Shown here: piece by piece, positions 9,387 to 19,578 of the stretch
Position numbering within the stretch: the first letter of the stretch is position 1
Layout of the letters: every line of letters begins with the position of its first letter
Source: Dimargaris cristalligena
Lineage: Eukaryota > Kickxellomycota > Dimargaritomycetes > Dimargaritales > Dimargaritaceae
Reading direction: 5' to 3'
DNA: 20,363 nucleotides
Assembly: GCA_027576995.1 (NCBI GenBank)
Contig: JANBQC010000523.1
Location: 1 to 20,363 of the forward strand
Notes under the pieces: model-generated
Databases searched by the model: none
What the model saw: only the letters and a program-made list of their open reading frames with translations
What the model was told of the DNA's origin: nothing
Program-made: the position numbers and the translations under genes

Positions 9387-10729
9387 GTTAGACTCAGACC
9401 AATGAAAAAGGAAAGCGCGTGGAATCGGGGGGAAAGGCAACAATGAACGAACGAACGAATAAATGAGTGGCTAAATGTGGAAGGAATGAGGGCGACTTTA
9501 GTAGAAACTATGAGTTACAAAGATGGGTCTGGGATTTATAATAACGCAAATGGAAATGGAAAGGGTAATAAAAGGCAATGTACCAGTTCAAAAGCCCAAA
9601 AATCGGCTTTGTAGTTAGTGCACCGTAAACAGCTTAGCTCGACAAATTGTGGGGTATATTATTAAAAACTGAAAACAGCTCCACCCATGAAAAGTTAGAA
9701 TCATTCAGAGCGTAACTCCTTATTAATTAAAATCCTTGTAAAACTGATCAAATATGCCAAAAAGTCGCATTTTCAATCTTCCATATTACATTAAAAGCCC
9801 ACCCACCCTTCACAACCATCACTAATAAACTGGTGTAATTACAATCACAATTGCAAACAATATGCTATCTAACAACTTGCATACCAGGAACTCTGGATAT
9901 AAATACTATTACTATGATTAATTTATCGGAAAGACATTCATGAAGGTACAATACTAAAAATGGGGGAGACATATAAAACTAATAGGTGCGTGGCAAGGTA
10001 AAGAAACAGAGGGGATTGGGGAGCGAAAGAGGTAGGGAATATAAATAAAGTATTACTGACATTAGTAGTAGTAAAAAAATAAAAGGGGAGGGTAAAGACA
10101 TTATAGGTGGGGGTGAAATAAAGGGGAGGGGGGGGCAATGGACAGGCGTGATAAACATACAAAATTGCATGAAATCGTCAAAGGAAATTGAAAAGAATTA
10201 ATGCGAGATAAAACCAACCAGAGAAAAATACGAAACGAATTAATGCCGCAAAGGGGGGGAAATAAGTAATAGTATAAAGTTATGAAATAATACTAAAGTC
10301 AACTTTTTCTTTCTTTAAAAAAAAATAGATGACCGAACAAATCCAAGGGTGCGACCGACTCTAAGACAGTGTGATAACTTAAAAAGGAGAAGAGAGGGGG
10401 AGGGGGTGGTGTGATATGCAAAAGACAGGGGAGATGAACATGTCGATACACATGGTTTTAGAGAATAAAATGAGCAATACACACGCATAATCTGCCAATA
10501 GGAGGGGCATTACTATCCGACTAGATAGAGGCCTACATGATATGGATAATGGAATAACCGTGCCACTAGTGCTATAAATAAACGAATCGAATTGTAAAAG
10601 AGATACAGTGGTGGCGAGGAGGGATGATTACGGGGGAGATGAATGGACATATCAAAAGACCGAGGCAAGTCAAGGGAAGGGAAGGGAAGGTCCCATTAGC
10701 ACGTAAAGAGAGTATATCCAATTACGAGA
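9387..10729. other. Intergenic: MED27 promoter and RAX2 3' flank
   Basis: Gene-free 1.34 kb. The MED27 promoter should lie at its left end and the RAX2 3' untranslated region at its right end. A short AACG repeat sits at about 9443-9456. The middle (9500-9960) is AT-rich with no long ORF. From about 9960 to 10720 the plus strand is purine-rich (minus strand CT-rich), which produces the low-complexity Pro/Leu/Phe minus-strand ORFs around 9938-10170 that I do not regard as genes. A (GGGAA)3GG tract lies at about 10673-10690. Confidence 0.5.
10673..10690 (+). repeat. Short (GGGAA)n G-rich tract
   Basis: Three GGG runs and a final GG separated by AA, about 40-57 bases past the RAX2 stop codon. 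On the RAX2 transcript it would be read as CCCTT repeats. With only three full G-triplets, a stable quadruplex is doubtful. Confidence 0.4.
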
Positions 10730-13700
10730 CTAAATGTACCGCCAAGCTTCACTACTCTCCGGTGGTTGCTCGGACACGTAGCTGGCCGGGAACACTCCTT
10801 GCAGTACCGCCTGGCCTTCACCTCGATCAATCAGGCCCATCCACCAAATATCGTCACTGTTGTCAATCACAAAGATGCGCTCGCCCGCCCGGAATTCCAG
10901 CTCACCGTGTTCACGGGCGTTGAAGGGGAACTTGGCGTAGTACACGGGGTGATCTTTGAGGGAATCGCGGATCGTGGACGACCGCTCGGGGGCGGCGTTC
11001 ACCAATTTGGACGTTTCCGCCGAGTCGCGGGCCGCTTTGCGGGAGTTTTCGGTGTGGTCGGGCACCATGGGGGCACCGGCAAGCTGACCCTCCTTCCCGC
11101 CGGGGCTGCTGCCATCACCACCCTTTCCAGCAGGTCCCCATCCGTTCTGGTTGTAAATATCGTCAACCTGTCGAATATGGGCCCCAACCTGGTTTTGCGA
11201 AGAGTGGCCGAATGTAGCGCCCAGACCAGGCACGGGATTACCGTCAATTATGCCGGGCGACATTAGAATCTGCTGGTCCAGAGGTAGCGTGGGCGAGTCC
11301 AATTGGTACGAGTTACCCTTAAGCCTGCCATTGTCAGCAGTCATACTATTGGCATCCGACTCCAGTGACAACATGGTAGTGTAGTCTCCGCCCGTATTAC
11401 CTGGCTTACTTGGTGAGTTGCTCAGACCCGCCATTGCAGCTGCGGCGGCGGCCGCCGCCCCCGTACCGTCGTGGGATATAGGACTGGGCGAGCGGCCATA
11501 CAGATTATCATTAAGACTAGTCATCTCGATGTGGCCACGTCCCTGGTTGAACAATTCACCATCATCGAAATTAGATAGATGGTGGGGGGAAGGAGGTGAC
11601 TCGACCATATGGTTGGGGTGGTTCCTAATCGGCAGAGGGGCGAGGCCAATTTGTGCTCCGGGCGCAGATGTCGAGGGGCCAGTTGCGTTCTGGTAGTTGT
11701 GCTGATCAACCATGTCATTGATTTCATCGACATCGAATCCGTTCAACACCGATCCAATGGACAAGGGCCGCTTATCAACACTCTTGCCGCTCATTTTACC
11801 CAGGGCGCCTGCAGTGGCAGCACCAGCTGCAATACCCTCACCTCGCGAAATCTGCAAGTCTTCCATATCGGTCATGTTCGGGTCACTACTGTAGTAATGG
11901 TGGTAGGGAGATGTAGACAGCCGGTTGTTATTGCTGTTCAACGTGGCAGCAGTGGACTTAGGAGGTTGGTTAGCTTCGGCACTGGGCTGGAACGGCTGGT
12001 TCATAAACACAGCTCCGGCATCATTGTCATTTAGACCACGCACTCCGAGTCCAGCGACGGCCCCGGCAGCTAAAGTCGGGTCAGCCATAGACGGGTCATT
12101 CGTATTCCATGGCTCGAACTTCGCTGCTTGGTTATTGAAGTCAAAGTCGGTGCCGGAATCACCCTGGGCAGGGACCGAAGCAGAGGCAGCCGTGGCTGAG
12201 ATGACGGCCGCTGTACGCCGCTTGTTGCGCCAGTAAATGTAGGCCAGGCCGACGAGCACAATCAGGAACACGAGAGCCAAGGAAATAGCAATGGAGATGA
12301 TGATCACCAAGGCGGTCGATAGATAGTGGCGACTCTGAACAATGTTGTCCGGCAAGGGGTAGAATACACTACCAACCGACCCAGTCGTACCGTCTTCATT
12401 GATGGCCCGCAATAGAGGGAACCACGATTTGTCATTAATATTGTACAAAGCGGTGCTCACTTGACCGAATTGAGACCAGGACAGCACACCCGATACCATT
12501 AAGCCGTATTGTATGGCTGTCTCGGTATCATCAGTGGCCCGGCGAGCCTTACTAGGGACGGGGACCTGGTCCCGCTTCTGCAAACCAGCACTACTGGGGG
12601 AGGGAGACGGGGACTGCGTGGATGAGGTAGCCGCTGAGCTAATACTGGTGGTGGTGGCTTTGGACGCTTTGGCGGGATCCGTTACATTAAGAGGCACCAG
12701 GGAAATATCCTGGATCAGACTGCCCTGCAGGTCGATGGCCGTAGTTAGCGGGGCAAAACTGGACCCATTCCAGTACCACAGGTAGGACTGAGTGGAATCG
12801 CCCACGGTACCTGATAAGTAAAATTGAAGCGACGAAACCATATTTTGGGCCGTCGAACTACCAGTATCGGCCCCGGTGTTCTTGGTATCGCTGCTCTTAC
12901 TGCTGCTGCTACTAGACGAGGAGCTTAAATCAGTGGCGGACTTACCATTATCGATAACCGCAATAGAGAGGATGGGGCCCGGAAGAGTACTGGTGGAAGG
13001 GAAAGCAATCCACGTACCGAATTCAGTACCGTAGAGAGCCAGGCTGTGGGCCTGTTGACCAATGGTGAAGTTGCCTCCGGCCATGATCCACTTCTGGCCA
13101 CCAACCACCGAGAGTGAGGTGACGACACCAGGAAGCCCAGTGCCCAGATTCTGCCATTGATTGGCCTGGTAGTTGAATAGGCAAACACTATCGCACTGGA
13201 GAGAACCGGCCCGGGAAAAGCGGCCACCCACGACTACGGTTTGGGTGTTGGGGAGGGAAACGATCTGCTTAACGAACACGGAACTATTGGTTTGCAGGAC
13301 ATTATTGAGGTAGTCATTGGTCAGAAGGCCGGACCCACCATCGCTTTGCCCACTGAGGTGCGAAATAGACAGCACGTATTCCTCCGTCTGGAAATTCCAC
13401 ACGGTAAACCCGTTGAAGCCCTGGTTATCGCCCTCGAGGGGGATACCGCCGATAAAGAGTTTCGAATCCGCCAGGGCCAGGGAGTGAATCTCACCATTGA
13501 TACCTTGGCCAAGCGGGGAGAGGGAATCGGAGCTGACGAGGGCAATATTCCGAATATCATCGGTGGGCCCACGGAATCGGCCGGCAATGACCAATTCGGG
13601 GGCCTGACCATCTTCGTTGGATGATGGAGAGAAGTAGATGCCCGTATGAACCGCAGCACCATTGCGGGAGAAGGATGAAACGGTACCACCAGTAGTATCA

Positions 13701-16168
13701 CTGGACAGGAGGGAATCGCTGATAACCGGGCTCAGGTCGTAAGTACCGGACATGCCGATAATGCCGGGCACGCGGGATGAAGCGGCGGCGGTGAAAGGCC
13801 CCGCAAAGATGAGTGGGGTGGCACTATTGTTAGACTGGCTCAATTGGCTCAGCTCACTGTCGGTGAAGACTTGCTGGCCGTTCATGGACTGGATACCGCC
13901 GTTAAGGAAGGGGGTACCGGTCCAGGACTGATCTTTAATGTCCCAGGCAGCGAGTCCGCGGACTTTAAGGTCGGTTTGGGTGTGGTTGCCATCTTTGTAG
14001 GCGGTCGTAAATGCACCCCCAAGATATACGATGGGGGCCTGGTTGTGATAGGCCAAAGTTACATACTCTACGGCCCCGTTGAGACCACCACCAACGGCTG
14101 AGAACTTGTTATCGCGGAGGGACATAACGGCAATCCTATTGAGCTTGTTGTCGGTGGACTGTGAGTGGGTACCAGTGAATCGACCACCAATATAAACATC
14201 GTTAGATCCGACGAGGACCATTTGGGTGACCTCGTCGTTGAGACCGGCACCGCCGGGGGACACCAACTTGCCATTTTCGTGCTTGACCAGGTTGAAAGCC
14301 CCTGACGTCTTATCGGCGAAATAACCTCCGATGAGCAGATTGTTGTCATCGTAAGGTAGTAGGGAGCGCACTACGGCTCCTTCGCTTAGAGGGGTCTGGA
14401 GTGAATCGTAGGCTAAGGATTCCCACTGGAGGGTTTCGTAAGTGTTGCCTTGAGGGGTAAGGGAAATGATACCACCCAGGTCTTCCATGGACGGCACTTT
14501 AGTAATTATCAGGGCCGAAACAACCAGATTGACCGACGAGGTGCCTGATTGGAAGACGGGCTTACTGGAGAGGGTGAGTTTAACGGTGGGCATAAAGGTG
14601 TCGTTCCGGGCGGCTACAAAGCCCGTGTAGAAAAGGACGTCAGTGTCGGTAAGCGAGTCTTGGCCGATGGTCGACTTATCCGACTGGCCGGGGTACAAGG
14701 CCATGGACAGATCTACGGATGTGCGAGTAGCGCAGTCGTTATTGTACTGGCAACCAGGGATCCGGAGCGAAACTTTATAGTAGCCGGACTCGGTAACGTC
14801 GGGGCTGTACTCAACGGTGTTGGTGGTAGTGTCCAACTTAGCGGTGCTAATTGCGGCCTGCAGATAAGTGTGCTGAGTGAGGGGAACCGTGACCTGAGTC
14901 CAACCCCCGGTGAGGTGGGTGGTCGAGTCGTAGTTAACGCTGTTACAGGCATTGTTGACCCGGTCGATGGGGGAGGCCGTGATATCCCGTTGATAGATTT
15001 CGACGGCCTGGAGACCAGCCCCCTGACCGTACCAGGCCTCGATGTTAATGCGTACACCCGTGGTGTTCACGTCGTCATCTACGACAAACTCTTGCCAGTT
15101 GGATGAATCGAGGGCCAGCGGGCAGGATTCGGTACACTTGATGCGTTTGTTAGTGTTAGGGTCGATGTAAGAGAGGGCAATGGCAACATACTGGGGGGCC
15201 GACTCCAAACGGAAAGTTTGGGTGCCCCGACCGTTCCAGTTGGTGTTCTTAATACGGAGCAAGGCCGGTCGGATGGACCGAGTAAAGTCGACCCGCCAAA
15301 AGCCAGGCATGAGATCCCGCAGAAGCCATGGATTCCGAGCCCGGTTCGCATTAACGGTACAAATGGCATTTAAGGGGCTGGAGTAGTTGGCCGAGGAATT
15401 ATCGTTACCACTGGTAACGGTCGCCGCACCGAGGTTGACGGGCTGGGACCCCAGTGGAAGGGATGATTCATCGTCAGCGGTCTGGGTGAAGTTACCACCA
15501 AAGTAGATGGTTTTTCCGCTGGGCGAGGCAGCAATGGTGTTCACATAACCATCCAGGCCCTTGAATGGAGCCGGGAGCCAGGTTCCACTACCCCATATTA
15601 TAGAGTTAGGGCCGAATCCCCGGGTGGGCGGTGAGTTGGTATCGGTGCTTTTGCGCAGAGGCCCTGTGAAAAAACCGCCTACGTAAACCAGCTCACGGGC
15701 GTTGTCGCAGTAGAGACTCAGGACTGAGCCGTCAAGGCCTCGGCCGAGAGCAACGGCCTGCTTCCGAGTAAGATCGTAGGCGATGATGCTCTGGCTCGCC
15801 ACACCGGCGAAGGTGGTAAAATTACCCCCAATGAAAACCAATGACTGCTTGGCATTATGAATTTGGCAGGTGGCCATTATTTGGTCGCCTTTGGACGCGG
15901 AACCGAGAATATCGAGACTGGTTCCATTGACGAAAATGGCGGATGACGCCTGGCTACTCAGTAGGGGTTGGTTAGTGGTGCTCGAAACACTGGATAGCCG
16001 GGATATGCCGCTGAATTGGCCGGTAATGGCCAGTTGACCTGTTGCTGAAGTATCAATGGGGGGAATAGCTGAGGCGGAGGTGTCGTTCCCAGCGGCCACG
16101 GTATAAAAGGCGGGGTGGCTAGCGGCCAACAGCGCGGCCGCCGTTAGCCTTAGGATAAAGTGTATCAT
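10730..16168 (-). CDS. RAX2: RAX2-like cortical landmark protein with C-terminal SH3 domain
   Basis: Type I membrane glycoprotein that, in yeasts, marks sites of polarised growth at the plasma membrane with Rax1. One exon, 1812 residues. A signal peptide (about 1-26) precedes a large extracellular region with repeated propeller-blade motifs of the form hydrophobic-GG-x-FT: at 113, 163, 223, 613, 660, 716, 980 and 1030, with weaker copies near 789 and 862. Residues about 270-400 form a Cys-containing beta-rich module inserted among the blades. Many N-x-S/T sites and a poly-Ser linker (about 1082-1092) fit a glycosylated surface protein. One membrane segment (about 1284-1312) is followed by WRNKRR. 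The cytoplasmic tail is about 500 residues, low in complexity (Asn/Ser/Pro/Gly, an Ala run near 1573), and ends in an SH3 domain at 1742-1798 with ELEFRAGE, the WW pair (1775-1776) and GVFPASYV. Yeast Rax2 has about 1220 residues, a short tail and no SH3. The start at 16168 is supported by the signal peptide although its context is weak. Confidence 0.92.
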   Translation of the reverse strand: MIHFILRLTAAALLAASHPAFYTVAAGNDTSASAIPPIDTSATGQLAITGQFSGISRLSSVSSTTNQPLLSSQASSAIFVNGTSLDILGSASKGDQIMATCQIHNAKQSLVFIGGNFTTFAGVASQSIIAYDLTRKQAVALGRGLDGSVLSLYCDNARELVYVGGFFTGPLRKSTDTNSPPTRGFGPNSIIWGSGTWLPAPFKGLDGYVNTIAASPSGKTIYFGGNFTQTADDESSLPLGSQPVNLGAATVTSGNDNSSANYSSPLNAICTVNANRARNPWLLRDLMPGFWRVDFTRSIRPALLRIKNTNWNGRGTQTFRLESAPQYVAIALSYIDPNTNKRIKCTESCPLALDSSNWQEFVVDDDVNTTGVRINIEAWYGQGAGLQAVEIYQRDITASPIDRVNNACNSVNYDSTTHLTGGWTQVTVPLTQHTYLQAAISTAKLDTTTNTVEYSPDVTESGYYKVSLRIPGCQYNNDCATRTSVDLSMALYPGQSDKSTIGQDSLTDTDVLFYTGFVAARNDTFMPTVKLTLSSKPVFQSGTSSVNLVVSALIITKVPSMEDLGGIISLTPQGNTYETLQWESLAYDSLQTPLSEGAVVRSLLPYDDNNLLIGGYFADKTSGAFNLVKHENGKLVSPGGAGLNDEVTQMVLVGSNDVYIGGRFTGTHSQSTDNKLNRIAVMSLRDNKFSAVGGGLNGAVEYVTLAYHNQAPIVYLGGAFTTAYKDGNHTQTDLKVRGLAAWDIKDQSWTGTPFLNGGIQSMNGQQVFTDSELSQLSQSNNSATPLIFAGPFTAAASSRVPGIIGMSGTYDLSPVISDSLLSSDTTGGTVSSFSRNGAAVHTGIYFSPSSNEDGQAPELVIAGRFRGPTDDIRNIALVSSDSLSPLGQGINGEIHSLALADSKLFIGGIPLEGDNQGFNGFTVWNFQTEEYVLSISHLSGQSDGGSGLLTNDYLNNVLQTNSSVFVKQIVSLPNTQTVVVGGRFSRAGSLQCDSVCLFNYQANQWQNLGTGLPGVVTSLSVVGGQKWIMAGGNFTIGQQAHSLALYGTEFGTWIAFPSTSTLPGPILSIAVIDNGKSATDLSSSSSSSSSKSSDTKNTGADTGSSTAQNMVSSLQFYLSGTVGDSTQSYLWYWNGSSFAPLTTAIDLQGSLIQDISLVPLNVTDPAKASKATTTSISSAATSSTQSPSPSPSSAGLQKRDQVPVPSKARRATDDTETAIQYGLMVSGVLSWSQFGQVSTALYNINDKSWFPLLRAINEDGTTGSVGSVFYPLPDNIVQSRHYLSTALVIIISIAISLALVFLIVLVGLAYIYWRNKRRTAAVISATAASASVPAQGDSGTDFDFNNQAAKFEPWNTNDPSMADPTLAAGAVAGLGVRGLNDNDAGAVFMNQPFQPSAEANQPPKSTAATLNSNNNRLSTSPYHHYYSSDPNMTDMEDLQISRGEGIAAGAATAGALGKMSGKSVDKRPLSIGSVLNGFDVDEINDMVDQHNYQNATGPSTSAPGAQIGLAPLPIRNHPNHMVESPPSPHHLSNFDDGELFNQGRGHIEMTSLNDNLYGRSPSPISHDGTGAAAAAAAAMAGLSNSPSKPGNTGGDYTTMLSLESDANSMTADNGRLKGNSYQLDSPTLPLDQQILMSPGIIDGNPVPGLGATFGHSSQNQVGAHIRQVDDIYNQNGWGPAGKGGDGSSPGGKEGQLAGAPMVPDHTENSRKAARDSAETSKLVNAAPERSSTIRDSLKDHPVYYAKFPFNAREHGELEFRAGERIFVIDNSDDIWWMGLIDRGEGQAVLQGVFPASYVSEQPPESSEAWRYI

Positions 16169-16313
16169 AAAGAGGTTAAATTATATGGAAATGTTAAAGA
16201 GAGGGCCGTCTACAAACAGGCCCTGGGAGAAGAAGTACGCCACGGGGTATGTAGAATAAGAGTAGACGCCACTTTTGGGGGGATACGGCGGGGTGACAAG
16301 AGTAGCCGATGGG

Positions 16314-16340
16314 GAGAGAGAGAGAGAGAAAGAAAGAGAG
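16314..16340. repeat. GA/CT microsatellite
   Basis: Imperfect (GA)n with AAAG interruptions, about 150 bases upstream of the RAX2 start codon. On the RAX2 strand it is a CT tract, a common feature of fungal promoters and leaders. Confidence 0.8.
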
Positions 16341-16509
16341 ATCTAATTCAGGAACTAAGAATGAAGAGTTGGAATACAAAGTCACGGGGTAGACAAAATA
16401 AGAGGGGGTACGGATGTGGGTAGAATAGAGGAGTAAACGGACGACCAGCGTTACTCGTATCGACGTTCAAAGGGGGGGGGAAAGACGTAGATAGCTAGGG
16501 GTGAAAAGA

Positions 16510-16510
16510 C

Positions 16511-16554
<44 letters not shown>
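16510..16554. repeat. Long GA/CT microsatellite
   Basis: About 45 bases of (AG)n with one AAAG interruption, about 345 bases upstream of RAX2. Likely length-polymorphic. Confidence 0.9.
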
Positions 16555-16572
16555 TAGTCTAGAGTGGCAAGT

Positions 16573-16590
16573 ACCACCACCACCACCACC
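16573..16590. repeat. (ACC)6 trinucleotide repeat
   Basis: Six consecutive ACC triplets just right of the GA microsatellite. No convincing ORF uses it, so it is treated as simple non-coding repeat. Confidence 0.85.
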
Positions 16591-17048
16591 AGCGAAGATG
16601 AAGAGAGTCAAAGACAGCGACCCAAACGCGAGTGTAGAGAGTGGGTGGGTGGAACGGAGGGAGGGAGGGTGAAGGGCCGCTGTTATTCGGGATAGGAGCA
16701 CGAGTGGCTAGGACAGGTCGGGGGACAAATTACCGAAGGTGGACTCTCAGTCTAGGGCCAATAAACGACGAGCCAAGCACGAGCGGGGCTTGAATACAGT
16801 GGAGGAGGGGGAGCTTATCGGCACTCCACTTCCACGGGTTTGGGTCGACTAAAGCAGTACAATACACACACGTACGGAACGAACCGGACTAGTGGCTGGT
16901 AAAGTGAGTAACTGAGCAGTGGTCAAGAGATTTAAAGAGAGAGAAAGAGATATATAAGAAGTTGAAAAGGGACTTTGTGAAATAAAAGTAACAGAAGAGA
17001 GAATGGGAAGTTCCCAGGGCACACCAACTCAGGCCTGGGACAACAGAG

Positions 17049-17120
17049 CGTATATGCACTTGTTTGACGAAGTGGACAGCTGAACGTATATGCACTTGCT
17101 TGACGAAGTGGGCACCACAG
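17049..17120. repeat. 36-nt tandem direct duplication
   Basis: Two copies start at 17049 and 17085. The first 27 bases of each unit (CGTATATGCACTTG, then TTGACGAAGTGG with one T/C difference before it) are almost identical; the last nine bases have diverged. A recent local duplication, or a pair of binding sites about 0.9 kb upstream of RAX2. Confidence 0.85.
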
Positions 17121-18724
17121 TGAGGGCGTGGAAGCAGGGACTATCTGGAGGACACGAAGCTAGTAGGGAAGGAATCAACAGCGAAGAGACACAAGAACGT
17201 GGGTTTTTAAAGGCAAAGCAACTATGCATACGGAGTAGGAAGGAGATTATTAAGTGAAGAGGAAGGAATGGCAGTAGCGCCCGAACGAAAGAGCGAGAGA
17301 GAAAGCGAAAGAGAAAGAGAGTTGTTGGGGAGCTATTGGAAGGAGCAAAGGGCCAAACATAGCAAGAGATGGCGGCGCTGGGTCTTTTTTAAAAGAAACC
17401 AAAGCAAGGCTGTGAAAGTATATGCTCAGCTCAACTCAGGTACAAAAACCGGTCAAGGTACGAGAACTACTGCACAACGTTGGACACTCCCGTGTTGTGG
17501 TGGTTCTCCGCGCCAGCCCGCAATTGGCTGGGGACCCACCCTCATTCCGACTTTTGGGGTCCTGGCATTGGGGATAATTCATCCACCCTATTATTTTCCT
17601 ACCCCACCCCCTCCATCCTTCTACAGTCCCTCACTTGCCCTGTACAAGTCACCATGATAGCATCGCAGATATCTACCCTATTCCACACAGGGGGGCTGTT
17701 CTCTCTGGATGTCTATCTTTTGCCCTTCCCCCACTCGAACTGCAAGCCATGTGCACCGTCAGCCCGCACAACCATCGCTTCCTCTTGGCAAAAGAGAACC
17801 CCCCTCCTATTCGGTCCTCGCAATGCTACGCTTGGTTTTAAATCACGTATTAAAAAGGGAAGGTAAATGGGTTCTTTCGATATCGCTATTCGTTGGCAAT
17901 CCCGAATTGCCGGCCGACTTAGCCATTCGTCCATAAAATCCCAACTACACGGGCCGCCAAGTCGTGCCCCGCTCCACCGCGGGTCCCCTGTTCCTTCCTT
18001 CCTAGCCATCATTGTTGGCAAGTAGTGAAGGGAGGCCCGCCCAGAATTGGGCAAAAGAGGGAGGGGGGTTGGATGGATCCCGCCTCTTCTCACCTCTCCT
18101 CTTTGCCACCCCTCCCCCCTACTTCCACTCCCCCTTAGTGTACCGTTATTATGCGCCATCTTTGGGACGCGTTCAACGCACAAACGGTGCCTTTATATTA
18201 TCCAAGTCGAGGATACCAGAATATGGTCCAGCCACACACCCCCAGGGAGTAGCTAACTGATCGGACAAAAGCCAATACCGTGATTGCCACAAAGGAACCC
18301 TTCGTCAATCTCATTAATGCACACCACCCATGATGGTACGCTACACCCCCAAAATTGGCTTTTTATTTTGAAGGGTGAACATCGTCGAAAAAGGGCGGTT
18401 TGACACACCTCCATTATCTTGAATTTTGGAAGTGCTCCCCACATCGCCTCCAAACCACAATGAACCTATTGGTTAATGGCCATGGATTTGGTAAATAATC
18501 TCCGGATGTAGCAGCAGCCGATGATTAGTACTCTAAAAAGCGCTATAGTTAGGCCTTAGCTGTGGATACGTGTTGGTTATTAAAATAGGCTGGGTCAAGA
18601 CGGGAGGGATATAGAGATATAGAGATACAGAGAGAGAGGCGGGGTTCCGAGATTTCGACCACCCGAGTTCTGTTTACCGCTTTTAGTAGGCCGTTGGGAA
18701 TTCTCAATTGGCATCGTTCGGCCT

Positions 18725-18972
18725 ATGAATGGACAGGTAAGTATTGGAATACTCCTCCCTACCCCTCCCTTTTCCTCGCTCCGTCCCTCCAACTATGCTA
18801 TTTACCCCAACCGCCACTATTCCTTCAATTTTGCTCTGACTATCCATTCTCACTTGGGGACAGAGGCCCATCATTTATGGCTTGACAACTCGCGTAATTC
18901 CTCCGGCCAAATTTATTATTAGATCAAGCCCATCCTTTTTTGTTATCATCATCGTCACCCTTTTAACTCCCT
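18725..18972 (+). other. Candidate short spliced ORF with a well-formed intron
   Basis: Splice signals on the plus strand are unusually complete: donor CAG|GTAAGTATT at 18737, a pyrimidine-rich middle, branch-like CTGAC at 18836-18840, and acceptor GGGGACAG ending at 18863, 24 bases after the branch A. The 127-nt removal keeps frame from an ATG at 18725 and gives about 40 codons (begins MNGQRPIIYGLTTR, has a hydrophobic stretch FFVIIIVTLL near the end) before TAA at 18970-18972. The same frame is also open upstream of the ATG for at least 30 codons, so the true start may lie further left. I recognise no family. It could be a real short gene, a leader intron of a longer transcript, or chance. 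Confidence 0.25.
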
Positions 18973-19540
18973 AAATTCGAATCTCATTATTGTGGTGTAT
19001 TTTTATTCGCCCCCCCCTGTAGTCACTCACTGGATCGGCAGCAGCGAGCGCCCGTGGAATACCACCTAGGTACTGGTTACTTGCGCATCTACCATCCCCT
19101 GCAGTGGGGCAATCTACTTTGATGATTTATTTAGTTTTTTGTTGGTGGTGGTGGTGGGGGAGCAATGCGGTCAGGCGGGTAAACTCTTCGAGCTATTTTA
19201 AGCAGCGAACGTCAGTAGGGGATCTGTCCGAAATCTTGGCGGTCCACTCCGCTACACTACCGCGGACTTTAGCAATGAGATGTATGAACAGAGGGAGACG
19301 AAGGGGGGGGGTGAGCGCTGATTGAGCAAAAAACAATAAATATCACCCAAGCGATAACTTAGCTACATCTCTGTTGTCCTCCTCACACAGTGCCCGACTG
19401 GATTCCATCCGACATCTCCAGGCCTAGTTGAATTAATTGAGCGGCACCACATTGAAGGTGCATTTCAGTATCGAGACCCGTTGTGCTGGAAACCCAACCG
19501 CCGCATTGATATTGCCTATTGGTAGTGTGGAAACCAACAT

Positions 19541-19578
19541 TTATATATATATATATATAGAGAGAGAGAGGGAGAGAG
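19541..19578. repeat. (TA)n(GA)n compound microsatellite
   Basis: Alternating TA followed directly by GA repeats. It interrupts the only longer minus-strand ORF of this area and explains its Tyr-Ile and Ser-Leu runs. Confidence 0.85.

Larger units (their letters stand above)
16169..18600. other. Gene-free region upstream of RAX2
   Basis: Presumed RAX2 promoter and leader plus further non-coding DNA. From 16200 to about 17400 the plus strand is purine-rich (minus strand CT-rich) with several GA microsatellites; from about 17500 to 18150 the plus strand is instead pyrimidine-rich. ORFs in this stretch (for example minus 18183-17713, plus 17268-17657 and 17480-17866) show no domain, signal or family resemblance and follow the simple-sequence composition. 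I do not annotate them as genes. Confidence 0.5.

Noticed and set aside
14549..15106. 185-codon plus-strand ORF inside RAX2 (also 10766-11266 and 13241-13624)
   Set aside because: Antisense to the RAX2 reading frame; several similar shadows occur along the gene and none has domain character.
17713..18183. 156-codon minus-strand ORF upstream of RAX2
   Set aside because: Biased composition following CT/GA-rich DNA; no signal, domain or family resemblance, and overlapping plus-strand ORFs of similar quality.
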